A stretch of 64,000 nucleotides of DNA from Eucalyptus grandis (GCF_016545825.1 NC_052615.1:32699516-32763515); one strand, 5' to 3'; counted from the first letter of the stretch, positions 48,921 to 60,599 are shown. The notes: generated from the letters alone by a model not told the origin. Made by a program: numbers and translations.

Positions 48921-50169
48921 GGGTATAAACCTAGAGAAGGTAAAGCAAGGGGGGAAAGAGAAAGGGTAGTGAAGGTGGTCACATTACATGTAAGCTGAAA
49001 ATGATGAGAAAAAATACACATGCAACAACCGACATGCCAAATCATCTTAAGCATTTACTAACGAAAAGTATAATCAGAAAGATATTTCCAGCAAATCCCA
49101 ACCTACAAAAAAAAGAGTATTTAAAAGCAATTCCCTTTCCCTCAGAAAAATTCACAAAAGATATGGATTCACCAGCTGGCAATATTAGCCATCACGCAGT
49201 CTCTGACAGGAAAAGGATGGGTTGTTGTTGCACACGCGAGACCAAACAGAGTTAGTTCAGCCCTCTTAAGCTAGTCTGACTAGATGCCAAGCTAGAAATA
49301 TGCTACTTATAAAGTCCATCACCCGTACACTAGTTCAAAATTAGATTAACACAAGATAACACAGACAAACTTATATGCAGCAGTCATGCAAACTGAAACA
49401 CAACATGAACATCTACACAAGAAATTCCATATCTGACCCTTCAATTAATTTGTAACTACAGATTAGCAAAAAGAGAGACACGCTAATGACTCTGCAGCTA
49501 AGTCGACACACTAATGACACTGCAGCTAAGTCGACACACTAATGACTCTGTACCTCTTATCCCTGATGACAACACATACCATTCCTATAGATTACATCTC
49601 AAACATCAGGAAAGGTTATGCCGCTGGAAATAATTAGGTCGAGGCACAACCGACTGGGAAAGAAACAACTCAAACACTGCCAAGGCCCAAGAAAAAAGCC
49701 CCGTTCTATCTCGTGCTAAAGAAGAGAATTTCCTCTCCACTGGCAAGAGCATACGAAGATGACTGATATCAGCTCATTCGAGCAGCAAGCGAACCGCCCA
49801 AAACTCCTACTTCGCCCCAATGATCAAATTCAGTCACCAGTAACACAAGAGAGACGAATAGGACCTAAATTTACAATCGCGCAACATCGCTCGCCCAGCC
49901 AAATACTTTCCCCAGACCCAGTCGCAAGAAACCACAATTTCAGACCGCCACTACCACACTAAGACGAGGTCCAAGCCTTAAAAACAGCAATCATCAAATC
50001 CAAATGTGAAGAGCGCCCCGCAGACAGAACGGGAAAGGACCTCACGCCGGCAATTTCAAGTTTCCAACACTCGTCAAACAAAAACAGTCAAAAGCACACA
50101 ATCGCGCTGCTCTAGCTTTCGGTAAGTAAAGTAGGAAATGAACAGTACCAGAACAAGTAAGTCTAGAGA
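48921..50169 (-). other. Presumed 5' intron of the Agenet gene
   Basis: No protein-like frame. It lies between the start exon and a leader exon ending near 50169, where the minus strand reads GAGGGAG|GTAGCG. The acceptor just before the start exon is not fixed. Confidence 0.5.
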
Positions 50170-50420
50170 CGCTACCTCCCTCCATCCGGCGAACGAATCC
50201 AGCCCCCGCTCAATCCTCAACTCGCTCTAATCGTACGGTCATCTGCAACGGTCCACGCACACGGCGGAGCGCCGGCCAAAAGAAGAAAAACACGGTCAGC
50301 CGACGCGCAGCAAATAGGACACCGAGAGGTGAACCTCCGACGAGGAGAAGTGAACTCACCGGTGGGATTCGAATCTCCGGCGAGATGGAGTTAGGGTTTC
50401 GGCGAATCAACGGCGAGGAG
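50170..50420 (-). promoter_or_regulatory. Presumed untranslated leader exon of the Agenet gene, with telo-box-like motif
   Basis: The minus strand carries the telo-box-like AAACCCTAAC at about 50389-50399 followed by ordinary leader-like sequence, and ends at a plausible donor near 50169. Two (GA)n runs (about 50417-50437 and 50449-50470 on the plus strand) lie at its 5' edge. Transcription start is not determined. Confidence 0.4.
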
Positions 50421-50899
50421 AGAGAGAGAGAGAGAGGAACAGAAACAGAGAGAGAGAGAGAGAGAGAGAGGTTGGAAAGGTCGAAGCCCGAAATCGAGAG
50501 GAAAAAATAAAAATAAAAATAAAAAGGGTCAGTGCGAGATAGAAAGAGCATGAGTGATGTTTGTTCTGTTTCGAGTTCTCCCCAATTCTTTTTTTTTTCT
50601 TTTTCTTTTTTGCTGCCCCTTTTTTCCCGTTTTATTTTTATATATTTTTAATTTTCCTCTAAAGTGCTCGTTTTCAGCGCAGGTAGGGGTAAAAAAATGT
50701 GCGAACGCGATTGAATTTGAAGAGACTGGGGCCACCCGCCTGCGAAGATCGGACGGACGCGAGCGGAAAGGTCCGACACGTCGCTTTGGGCGACTGGCCG
50801 GAAGGCGAGATCCGTGTGATCGACGGCGGTGATGGGCGAGGTGGGGAGGCTTTCGTGGACTCCCGAGTCGCAGCCGATCTCGCGCCCGGGCCGAGCTCG

Positions 50900-51150
50900 T
50901 CGTGCCCTTTGGCCAATAAAAATCCGCGGCTGCGCCTCGTGGTGACACGTGGCGATGGACGGTTGGTTGAGAGTCAGCAACGGTTCGTATCTTTTTTCTT
51001 TTTTTTTTTCTTTTGTCAGGTTTGCTCTTATCCTGAAGCCGAGAAAGGTTGGGGCGACGGGAATAGTGATTTGTTTGGGCCCGGTGGGCCATGCGGCCCA
51101 AAATTTTGGCCCAATAAAGAGAGCTGGGCCGCAAAGGCCTGCCTTCTCTC
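50900..51150. promoter_or_regulatory. Promoter-like region with G-box and clustered GGCCCA motifs
   Basis: A G-box, GACACGTGGCG, lies at about 50944-50954. Several TGGGCC/GGCCCA (Site II-type) words follow between 51076 and 51130. Site II clusters are known in promoters of plant housekeeping genes. They sit about 0.6 kb upstream of the Agenet leader exon. The open frame of 203 codons across this region is not supported as a gene. Confidence 0.4.
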
Positions 51151-54130
51151 CCTTTGCTTTCCTCCGTCGGCTGTGGGACCGTCGCGAATGAAACATCGAG
51201 AACGGTCTCCGGCGACCCTCTTCTCGTCTGAGCGTACCAACGGCGACACCACCGTTGACGGCTTGTTTGTCTGTGACCTATTTTGTTTGTTCCTGTCGTT
51301 GGATTCGTAAACTGTGATGATAGGTACAATCATGAATCAAAATAAATTGTGCGCTTGTTTCACTGAAGATTTCTGGATATGAGAAAATTATTTATAAGGA
51401 AAACTGTTAATTTTTACTTGTTTGATGTATTAGGGAAAGTGATTACCTTATTGCCAAAATGAAATGTTATTTCCCTCAATTTAAACTTGTTGTTTTGAAA
51501 AATGTTTTCTATAGATTGATTATTTGTTATTCGTCCAAATATCAAAGAGTCAATAAATAATTTCCTGAAAACAATTTTCATTTAAACAAATGAACCCTAA
51601 GTATTAGCTAATCAAGCCTCCTTGTAATCCATCGTAGTCATATAACTATAGTTTCACAAACTACTTATTCAATGTTAGTTATGATTAAATCAAATTAGAG
51701 AGTTTTGAATTTTTTTTTATCGAAAGAAAATTTCATTCATCTATCAAGATCAAACACGATAGGAACATAGAAAGCATTCAAGTATATCCCAAAGAGCTGC
51801 AAAACAAAGCAAAACCCATCAAATAAAAAGAGTACAACCTATAGCTTTGAGCATCCTCTCATCTAAAATAATTAAATTGTGATAAAATCAACAAACAATT
51901 AGTAGTGATAATCCCAACTGTCAGTAATAAGCACACACTAAAATCTTCCCCTTTTGAGACTATGGCTCATAGTGTACACCTAGTTTTAGCTCCCTCAAAT
52001 CCATTGCCATATGGAGACCACTACAAGAACAACATTTCAAACGGGCATAGATCAAACATTTCCAAGGAACTCCCATTTATAGATTTAGATTGAAAGTGAA
52101 AAACTCTCAAATTTAGATTTAGATTTAGATTGTAAGAGAAAGGCTCCCAAATTTAGAATTGGATCCAAATGGTGAGAGAAGAGCTTCTATCGAATCCATA
52201 AAAGTCATAGAACCATGTCCTATACATCTTGTTGGCGAGATTAGTGATGACATTCTTACAAAATTTTCAACCGTAAGTAGATTTATTCACCACAGCCAGC
52301 AGAGAAAAACAAAAAAATGAGAGAAATAAGACACCAAATGAGGTGAAAAAAATACTGCCAAATTAGATGGAAGGAGGAGAAAAAAAGAAACTCAAAGCCC
52401 AGAAAATAAAAGTAAAGCAAAGCAAGCTTTTTTGAAGGGATTTTTTTGGGAGAGAGATGGTTACCAATAGAAAGATTAGGATTTTTTGTTAGTTAGAGAG
52501 TTCCTCGTTAGTTTCGAGATAAATAAACGAAAGGAATCCCGACGTGAATAACAAACATCCCCCCTTTTTAGGCAGTGACAGAGCACGTAGACAGAAAAAA
52601 TGCACTCTAATTTTTCACGGTTGGCTTTGAATGTGAAAGACAGAAGTGCTCACCACTTGGGATTTATTGGCACGGATGTAACTCTCAAATTCGACAAGTT
52701 GCCCGACCAAAAAATAAGAATAAAAAAATTCGACAAGCTGAGGGAGAAAGAAGCGGCCCAACCCGGTGGTAGTCTTCTCTCCTTCGTCTCCCTCAGAACG
52801 GTTGGGCTGCCCATGGAGATAAAGCACAGACACATCCTCCTCTTCTAGGCCTAACTTTTTTATACTCGCCGGCGAGCCAGCTAAGGAAAATTCCGCGGCC
52901 GTATCTCACTAAAGGCTCGGGCTGGCCGGAACTAGCACTCGGCCTGAAAGTCCTTGTCCGATCATCCTCATGCTTAAAAATCTTTAGGTTTTCCATGTAG
53001 AACCAAATGGGCCTAGACGGCCCAGTAGATAGGTTAGGCTCAAACAGGAATCGCTAGCCCAACTCACCCAACTTTGCCCAATAGACTTGGGTAGGCCCAA
53101 ACAAGCGCGAGGCATTTGCCGGCTGATCATGTTTATTCTTCGCTAATGAAAAATATTTAGCTCTCAAGGGACCGTCAATTCAGGATCGTGAAGTTACGTG
53201 CGCTAGTAAAGTTCATCGACTAGTAGTAGATGCCGATGACAAGTAAATCTACACTAAAGATCAACACAAGCGAGACTTAGGTAAGTCGTTTCAACCTCCT
53301 ATCCCATGCATAATTGATGGAAGGAAATCCTCTAAAATGAGTCATTGCAGTCTGTTCTTCTATCTACTAACCATATGATGTTTGCTTTATAGGTAAGTCA
53401 TTCCCTCACTCTGCATGACTTTCATAAATTTTTCATCGTCTCTGTGTTACATTTCTTTATCATAGAGCATTAAGACTAGATACTGAGATAGGCAAACTAG
53501 ATACCTTCATTATGCCCCCGAAGATGAAGCCGAGATAAAGAAATTAACTTGACATGAATCGGGATGGCAAACCTCTAAGAACAGTGGGGGCAAGGTTGGG
53601 CAACTCGCCCGGCCCGCTCTACTTCATTCCATTCCATTCCATTACCATTCCCATTCCCCATATCTTCATGAAAGGATGGTGGACAATAGTGGTGCTTATC
53701 TCGATCGTACCTTTCCGCTATTTTATTCATGCAAATAGCCCTTCGGCGCGTCCATTCTCATGTCACGAGGAAAATGACATAAGAACATGATTAGGGTCGA
53801 TGGTCCTTTGCTTCCGCGAATTATTCCCTCTAAAACCGCATTTAATAATCTCCCGGAAGAGCGACAGGGACTCGCTTGTCTCGTTGCACGTAAATTACTA
53901 GTTAAGCTGGTTGTCCTTATGCCCATAATCGCCCATTATTACACATTTAAGAATTCATCGGCGGTTGGTCGGCGCCCAACCACCGCGCTCCACTGCATCC
54001 CCGGTCCCATTGGCCGGTGCCGGCTGTGCCCTCCTCGTCCATCTCTAGCTAATATATACTCGAATTAGCCTGATAAAAGATTAAGGAGATGGATTAAAAT
54101 AAGAAAGCCACTATTCGAAAGGATGCCTTT
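51150..54130. other. Intergenic DNA
   Basis: No gene seen. Local features are three loose repeats built on 'ATTTAGATTTAGA' at about 52075-52190, a short CATTC-type run at about 53625-53660, and AT-rich DNA otherwise. Confidence 0.55.
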
Positions 54131-54137
54131 AGGGCGA

Positions 54138-54146
54138 GTATATATG
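54138..54146 (+). promoter_or_regulatory. TATA box of the aquaporin gene
   Basis: GTATATATG, about 110 bp upstream of the aquaporin ATG. It predicts a transcription start near 54170 and a leader of about 80 nt. The position and sequence are typical. Confidence 0.7.
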
Positions 54147-54250
54147 CGCGTCTTGTTCGCCGGACTTGACGCACAAGCTCACTGCGAAGCATAGCTAAGC
54201 GAGTTCTCTTTCTAAAAGTGGTTGATTCTAGTTCTTTCGATCGAGCAAAC

Positions 54251-55264
54251 ATGGTGAAGCTCGCGTTCGGTGGCTTTGGTGACTCCTTCAGCGTAGGGTC
54301 CCTGAAAAGCTATCTCTCCGAGTTCATCGCGACCCTCCTCTTCGTGTTCGCCGGCGTCGGGTCCGCCATCGCTTATGGCAAGTGCACCATGACCACATTC
54401 GCATGATGTTGTCACGTCTTTAAGCACGTTCTGTTCCTAAGTCGCTTGTGTCGATGTCGAAAAATTCAAGTTTCTTTGTTGATAAATTAGTATGTGTCTT
54501 GTAATTGATTGGTTTTTGAAGGAGTCTATTTTGTGCTCTCTCAGGAAAGCTCACGGCGGATGCAGGCCTGGACCCGGCCGGGCTAGTCGCAGTGGCCGTG
54601 GCCCACGCGTTCGCCCTGTTTGTGGGGGTATCCATCGCGGCGAACATCTCCGGCGGCCATCTGAATCCGGCGGTCACGTTCGGGTTGGCCGTCGGAGGCA
54701 ACATCACCATCTTGACTGGCATCTTCTACTGGATCGCCCAATGCCTCGGCTCGATCGTCGCCTGCCTCCTCCTAAAATTCGTCACCGGCACCGAGGTACG
54801 TACTTACTCGCCGACGATTCAGCTTTCGATCATCCACCAGATAAAATAAAATAAAATAAATTATGGAACTCCTCTTATCCATGTTGCAGAGCGTACCAAC
54901 CCATGGAGTTGCTGCTGGCATGAACGCGATTGAAGGCCTAGTCATGGAGGTCGTCATCACCTTCGCGCTGGTCTACACGGTGTACGCCACCGCGGCCGAC
55001 CCCAAGAAGGGCTCGATAGGGATCATCGCCCCCATCGCCATCGGCTTCATCGTCGGCGCCAACATCCTGGCCGCCGGCCCATTCAGCGGCGGGTCCATGA
55101 ACCCCGCCCGCTCTTTCGGGCCCGCCGTGGTCAGCGGCAACTTCTCGGAGAACTGGATCTACTGGGTCGGCCCGCTCGTCGGGGGAGGGCTCGCCGGGCT
55201 CGTGTACGGCGACATCTTCATCGGGTCCTACGCCTCGGTCCCCGCTTCTCAGGACTATGCTTGA
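54251..55264 (+). CDS. TIP2: Tonoplast intrinsic protein, TIP2 subfamily aquaporin
   Basis: A vacuolar-membrane water channel; TIP2 proteins also pass ammonia. Three exons: 54251-54377, 54545-54795 and 54890-55264; 753 nt, 250 residues, the usual TIP2 length. Both NPA loops are present (SGGHLNPAV with N83-P84-A85, and SGGSMNPAR with N197-P198-A199-R200). H63 in helix 2 and R200 fit the TIP2 selectivity filter. H131 in loop C (SVPTHGV) matches the extended filter His described for AtTIP2;1. The start [15 protein letters not shown] and the phrase [10 protein letters not shown] are closest to TIP2;2/TIP2;3 types as I recall them. Intron 1 has no usable GT: only TATG|GCAAGT joined to TCTCAG|GAAAG keeps the frame (Y-G-K-L-T), so it is a GC-AG intron. 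Intron 2 is GT-AG. Intron positions fit the family. Confidence 0.95.
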
Positions 55265-55387
55265 GAGAACAAGAAGCTCCTGTGCTCGGGTGTTTGTTAA
55301 TTTTCAGTACTTGGGTGGTTTTTCCTGTTTGCTCGTGATCGTTGTGCTTTGCGTCTTGCTTCTTGCTTCTCGGCTTGTTCTTGTTTT

Positions 55388-55393
55388 AATAAA
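55388..55393 (+). terminator. Polyadenylation signal of the aquaporin gene
   Basis: AATAAA lies 124 bp after the stop codon, preceded by a T-rich, TTGT-containing stretch, as in plant 3' ends. Confidence 0.65.
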
Positions 55394-55497
55394 TTCACAA
55401 ATTGTATAGCGAAATCACTTTAGACTCTTATTGAATATGCCAACTTTCACAATGCCTAATGAAAGCACGATTCCTCGAGGTAACAATAACAACCTCC

Positions 55498-56207
55498 GGA
55501 AAAATACCAAAAAAGTCGTAAATATATTACATTTGTACCAATTTAGTCATTAACCTTTCAATTAAACTAATTTAGTTCTAAACATTTTTACATTAAAAAT
55601 AGTTTAGTCCATACAGTCATTTTGGGTGGTAGATGCTGCCGTGGACACCAACCAATGGTCGAACACTAACGTGGCATTTTTAAAATATTTTTTTATTAAT
55701 TTCATTTTTTTTCTTTTTTTCTTTTCTTTTCCTTCTTCTTCCTCCTCCTTGGACTTTCTTGGCAGTGGTCGACAAGCATCATGGCCCTCACCCAACCTCG
55801 CCTAGTAAATTTGGACAAGGCTCGCCTTGCCAGGGACAAGGCCAGGGCGAGATCAGGTGAGGGTCGCAACCCTCACCAGTGACCAACGAGGGCTTCATTG
55901 CCCTCGCCTAGTGATCGACGAGCCTTGCCGAAGGCTTGCCGGCCACTACCAAGAAAGTCCAAGGAGGAAGAAGAAGGAAAAGAAAAAGGAAAAAGAAAAG
56001 AAAACAATTAATAAAAAATTAAAAATTGCCACATCAGCATTTAGTCATCGGGGGTGGCATCCACATTAGCACCGCCCTACCAAAATTGACAAGATAGATT
56101 AAATTGATATAAATATAAAAATGTTTAATAAATTGGTCCAATTAAAAGATTTAGAACTGAATTGGTATCAATGTAATAGATTTTGGACTTTTTTGATACT
56201 TTTCTCC
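55498..56207. mobile_element. Long-TIR foldback element (Mutator-like MITE) with GC-rich core
   Basis: The left end GGAAAAATACCAAAAAAGTC matches the complement of the right end, GGAGAAAAGTATCAAAAAAG. The similarity continues for about 90 bp through 'TTACATT.GTACCAATT' and 'AACATTTTTA'. Flanks ACAACCTCC (55489-55497) and CCAACCTCT (56209-56217) agree at 7 of 9 sites, which fits the 9-bp duplication of Mutator-like elements. The middle (about 55780-55960) is a GC-rich core with 'CTCGCCTAG' and 'GGCGAG' words. No transposase is present. It sits 0.1 kb past the aquaporin poly-A signal. Confidence 0.75.
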
Positions 56208-56344
56208 ACCAACCTCTAATACAACTTGCGAGACTTCTCTACTACCATCCACGCACCAATTCTAATAATTTTCCGTGCCTTTCGCTCATTCGCAATGTCG
56301 CGCCTACACTTTGGTGGTGAGTTGTTTAACTTAGCTTAAAATAA

Positions 56345-56745
56345 ATTTACCTAATCTACTGCCACTACCTGAAAAACCGTATTAAAACAGATAGGGAAAA
56401 CGTGGCTTCTTGAATGACATTTTCATGATTTTAATTATTTTTATTCTACTCTTATACTTTATTCTATTACTTCTACTTTTTACCTAATCTGCTACTGCCA
56501 CTACTTGAAAAACCATATTAAAACAAAATGTGAATATTCCATAAAACGAAGTTAGATAAGAAAGACGTTACGTGTCTTCTTGATAATTTCCTAATATTTA
56601 TGTTTCAAAATTTATAAAATGAATCGGATGGAAGTAGTGAAAGGGTGATGTGGCCTCTTGGATTATTGTTGCAATGTTTTTGAATTTATTTTATTCTATT
56701 ATCATACCTCATTCTATAGTTATTCCTACTTTTTACTCTATTCGT
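56345..56745. repeat. Diverged tandem repeat, about 2-3 copies
   Basis: TGCCACTAC.TGAAAAACC followed by TATTAAAAC occurs at about 56360 and 56500. 'GGCTTCTTGAATGAC' and 'GGCCTCTTGGATTATT' occur at about 56404 and 56652. 'TTTTATTCTA' with 'CTACTTTTTAC' closes each unit. Unit size is about 140-170 bp. Confidence 0.5.
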
Positions 56746-57419
56746 TGTATTATACATAATAAAATAATAATTTTTCCAATATATATAACTAGATATTTGT
56801 ATATGTGTGTATACATATCACAACGATATGTGAATTATTTTTTTTCCTTTTTCTCAATTCGAAACGTAAATACTAAATATTATCATTTATTGGAATCGCC
56901 TTTTAAGTGAGGGAGGAAGTGGTTATGACACTAAAAGAAATATCATTCTTTTAGTATAAGTATTTTGGCAAATTTTTTAAACATGTTTTGGCAATTGAAA
57001 TAGCGAGCAAAATTCTAAGTTTTGTTTTTTTTTTTTTTTTCCTTCTAAACACATAATATAAACCATTTTTGAACTTCGTGATAGTAATAATGATAATAAT
57101 AGACAGATGGGTACAAATCTATCATGATTAACTTAAACGAAAATCGAAAGCCATTCTATATAATGATGATTTGTCATTTTTTATTATCTAACTTTGGAGA
57201 TAATTTTCACTGTTTCACTTTGGCATTTTGCCATGACAGATTGTCATACTATTTTTATGTACTTAACCGATCCACGTATCGATCGGTTATTATTCTAGCA
57301 TACCATCCCTAACGAGCTCGAATCCTTAAGTTGTCTGAGCACCCGCCGCAATAGTGAATAGAAGATGTGGAAATGATATTATAGAGTTGTCCATTATACT
57401 CAGCAGTTTGTGCAATGAT
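56746..57419. other. AT-rich intergenic DNA
   Basis: Nothing recognisable beyond poly-T and poly-A runs. Confidence 0.5.
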
Positions 57420-57790
57420 GGGGCACATGTATGTACAGCACATCACGTCAGAGCTAGAGCTACAGACATGCAACAACTAAACCAACCTGTACGGCACACC
57501 CGGCCAGGTCCATGCTGGTGCAATGGCAAGGCACAGCTGCCCTATCTTCGCCCGGGCCTTGACAAGGGTCGGCAACTCTCACTAAACAACAATCAAGGGA
57601 CCTCTCGCCCTCTCTTAGGCGACCCTCGCAATGCCATGCCTCTTCTACAAACATCACAAAGAGCATGTTCATACCAATGGCGAGAATACGATATCCATTC
57701 ACTTTCCCATCGTTCCGATGGCAAACAATCTGTATTCTTATCAATCCTACTGAAATGTTTACACACTTCAAGCATTATCAGTCGGCGCTC
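57420..57790. repeat. Diverged duplicate 1 (pairs with 58540-58830)
   Basis: In the same order as the partner it holds: a segment on '...TGCCC', 'GGGCCTTGACA', 'AACTCTCACTA', 'ACAAACATCACAAAGAGC', 'CCAATGGCGA', and finally 'AGCATTATCAG'. The partner has GGGCCTCGACA, AACCCTCACCTA, AAAACATCACAGAGCGC, CCAATGGCAA and AGCATCATTATCAG. No conserved reading frame survives, so I read this as an old repeat pair rather than a gene. Confidence 0.5.
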
Positions 57791-58539
57791 TGTAGTCAAC
57801 CTGCTTGAGGAGAAAAACAAAACCAGCAGAGCTCTAAGATCCAACTCGTTATGAGGACGACGAGAAATATAAGAGCGGGAAGAAGGGGATTAAGAACTGG
57901 AAACAGGATACGTGGTTCGTGACGTTGATCAAGAGGCGAAGGATCAAGCTTTGCTCTATTGAAGCGAGCAACTCACAATAGCTAAGAACCTTCGGGTCTG
58001 TAGTGATCGTCACATCGCGAAAGAGCAATTGTAGGTAGGGAACTAATTGTTAGAGACGACAGAATGTTTCATCGCTTCGAGGATCACAAATGCTCTTGCA
58101 GCGACCGCTGGTCATCTATTTTCGTTTATTAACACTCGTTCTGCATGCACCTAATGAGAGTCGTCTTTTTTTTTTTTTTGTGACCCAGGGAACCTGCATG
58201 AAAGTTGTCCTGCTCTATGCAGTTGGCAAAAGATACTGAGAAGTACGGATATCTTAGATGGAGGATGCTGCCAATTGCAAGAGTGAATGTTCCACTGAGT
58301 CACATAATGTACTCTCATTACCCCAGTTTTGCCCGTCCTGTCTTCAAGTTGCCAGCATACAGATTTTACCGGTATCCGATTCTGCACATCCTCCTGGTTT
58401 GCAAATGACTAGCATGCAGATCTAGCCTCCTTTTTTCTTTCGAGAAAATGATATGGTTGCCTATCCATAAATAGCATATAGTGCTTGGGACCTGGCTTCT
58501 GTTCACTTATTGTGTGCTTGGATTTTACTCCTTATTCAT
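57791..58539. other. Spacer between the diverged duplicates
   Basis: No gene seen. A poly-T run lies at 58167-58179. Confidence 0.45.
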
Positions 58540-58830
58540 AATTTGGTGCATCGAAAGGGCGCAGTTGCCCCCTGTCTTTCCCAGGGCCTCGACATGGACC
58601 AACAACCCTCACCTAGCCACCTTGTCCTTGACTCATCTAAAAACATCACAGAGCGCACAAATCCACTTGAAAGAATATAATATCTGTCACTGTCTCATCA
58701 TGCCAATGGCAAATATAATGCTATCCCCAAGATTATTAAAAAAGAAAGAGAGAAAGAAAGAAAAAAGAAAGGAGAGTTTGATCTCATCAATCCAACTAAA
58801 ATTGTTTAGACAATTCGAGCATCATTATCA
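58540..58830. repeat. Diverged duplicate 2
   Basis: Partner of 57420-57790, with a purine-rich (GAAA)n insertion at about 58739-58772. Confidence 0.5.
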
Positions 58831-59174
58831 GTGCAAGAATATATACCACGGAGACAGCCATGAAAGTAGAATGTGTTGGTTCCAATCAAGCCCCGGGAGC
58901 AACAGTTCTTTATTACGACACCAGCCGCCCACCTTTTTCCCCATCTAGCAAGAAACTTACAACAGTTCATGAAGACTTTTACAACATGTTAAAACCAAAA
59001 TTCAAGCGAATTACTCCACCTGTATAGCAAGTTTGAGCTAGGTATTCAGATGAATGCAACTTGAATGCCATCCTGCAATTCTTGATTCCATCAGATGGTC
59101 ATAATTTGTCCAGAATATCTCAACAAAAAGTCCAAACCCATATTGCTCTTGACAGCAATTCCGTGTTGGAGCTC
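58831..59174 (-). other. 3' flank of the bL12 gene
   Basis: No separate gene. The part nearest 59174 is the presumed 3' untranslated region of the ribosomal protein gene. Confidence 0.45.
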
Positions 59175-59759
59175 TCATTCCATCACTGCAACTCCTCCAG
59201 CAGCCTTTATTTTCTCTATTATGCCATTTGCCTCTTCCTTGGTGACACCCTGTTTAAGCAAAATAGGGGCCTTCTCGACAAGGTCCTTAGCCTCCTTCAA
59301 CCCCAAATTGGTGAATGCCCTGACTTCTTTAATCACTTTAATCTTTGCAGCTGCATCGAATTTCTCCAGCTTCACATCGAATGCCGTTTTCTCTGCCTTT
59401 TTCTCCTCAGCCTTGGCGGATCCTGCACCTGCTCCTCCTTGGGGGCCAAGATCCATGCCTTCAGTAGAGATCGTCTGCATCTTGGGATGCTTTAGTCTCT
59501 CTTGAAGTGCAGGCCCAATTTGGGCACGCTCTTCAGCTGGCAGTCCAGCTATACGCTCGGCAAGCTGTATGATTTTATCTGAGGGCGGAGGTCTAGGGCC
59601 ATACGGATCATAAAAAGCCGGGTATTTATATTTCTTAGGCTTGGCTTTGGGATCTCTGGGGACAAAATCATGTTGGAACGAGCGCGTTTGCAAAGGCCCC
59701 GTGATGCCCCTGAGACCGAGCCGAACATATGCAGATCTGACAACTAAATCAAGCTTCAT
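59175..59759 (-). CDS. Mitochondrial ribosomal protein bL12 (L7/L12 family), nuclear gene
   Basis: A stalk protein of the large ribosomal subunit that recruits translation GTPases, here the mitochondrial form. Length 194 residues. The first 30 or so are basic and acid-poor, a likely mitochondrial presequence. [20 protein letters not shown] followed by a Pro-rich loop is the plant mitochondrial-type insert. The N-terminal dimerisation-like region ([15 protein letters not shown]) and an Ala/Gly hinge follow. The C-terminal domain FDVKLEKF..., with [14 protein letters not shown], matches bacterial L7/L12 closely. The open frame extends 12 codons upstream with two more ATGs. I chose 59757-59759 because a possible acceptor, GCAAAG|C, lies directly before it and the leader is interrupted by an intron (exon end CGCAG|GTAAAG near 60328). 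Confidence 0.92.
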   Translation of the reverse strand: MKLDLVVRSAYVRLGLRGITGPLQTRSFQHDFVPRDPKAKPKKYKYPAFYDPYGPRPPPSDKIIQLAERIAGLPAEERAQIGPALQERLKHPKMQTISTEGMDLGPQGGAGAGSAKAEEKKAEKTAFDVKLEKFDAAAKIKVIKEVRAFTNLGLKEAKDLVEKAPILLKQGVTKEEANGIIEKIKAAGGVAVME

Positions 59760-60330
59760 GCTTTGCAGTCTCATTGAAGACAACAATTCATGCAACTCGC
59801 CAAAATCCCGAATAATTCCAGTCTTATGGTAATACCATCCTCAGCGCGACATACATTTTCTGCCTCCGCCTGGATATCAAATTCGCCTCCAATCTCCTCG
59901 CCGGCTCCTTCTTCAGACAAACGAAAGACTTTTCGATGAGTTTCAGCACGACCACACCAGATATAGGAGACAACATGCACGCAAAACAAACTAAATCGAC
60001 ACCCGACATATAGTCGAGCACTTAAAAATCAAAACCCAGATCAAGCAACATTGCAGAATCAAGTAAATCCGCAATTACTCTTCTAAATCTCTCCATCTAC
60101 CAAAACCCAGCAAAATCCCCACTACTTAACCACATCTCCTAGCTCCCCACGCACGTACACTCGGCACACCGCATACAAGACAAATTGGGTCGAGCAAACA
60201 CGGGATAACCGCAAATGCGCACGCCAGTCCGACCACGAATCGATTTCGCCCGACAGATTCGAGCACCCAAGAACGGGCAGCGACACGCGACGGAGGCGAG
60301 AGAGAGAGAGAGAGGAGGTCTTTACCTGCG
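59760..60330 (-). other. Leader exon and 5' intron of the bL12 gene
   Basis: The minus strand reads GCGAATCGCAG|GTAAAG at about 60323-60338, a good donor after an untranslated exon. The acceptor next to the start codon is less certain. No second protein-coding frame is supported here. Confidence 0.5.
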
Positions 60331-60563
60331 ATTCGCAAAGCCAAATGGGCGGTCGACGACGAAGTACCGGCCGGAGTCTCGCAGTCGAGGAGGAGGAACC
60401 GAAGGCGATGGAAGAAAGGCGAACGGAGAAGGAGCTTGACGTAGGGTTTAATTGGGGGTTTGAGATTTTCAGTCGAATTCCATGCGAGCGCCGTCGTCGA
60501 CCCGTTTCGTCTCGAACCCGGGATCTCTAGGAGGCCGGGTAGCCCGGCCCGAATCGTCAGATC

Positions 60564-60588
60564 TGGCCCAGCCCATGGCCCATGGGCC
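60564..60588 (-). promoter_or_regulatory. Clustered Site II elements upstream of bL12
   Basis: Two GGCCCA words (60565-60570 and 60578-60583, the second within ATGGCCCAT) and a TGGGCC word (60583-60588) are packed into about 25 bp. Site II (TGGGCY) clusters are known to mark plant nuclear genes for mitochondrial and ribosomal proteins, which agrees with the product. They lie about 0.2 kb upstream of the leader exon. Confidence 0.6.
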
Positions 60589-60599
60589 TAATAAAAGAT

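Noticed and set aside
50210..50551. Minus-strand frame of 113 codons ahead of the Agenet gene
   Set aside because: It consists of the leader exon plus CT runs and is not joined in frame to the MDYDENDF start.
50699..51310. Plus-strand frame of 203 codons
   Set aside because: It spans a promoter-like region and contains a poly-Phe run from a T tract; three frames are open there because of high GC.
53625..53660. CATTC-type short repeat resembling a satellite
   Set aside because: Only about seven imperfect units; ordinary low-complexity sequence.
60126..60344. Minus-strand frame reading ALRIAGKDLL as an alternative first exon of bL12
   Set aside because: It begins at TTG, not ATG, and runs through the donor GCAG|GTAAAG.
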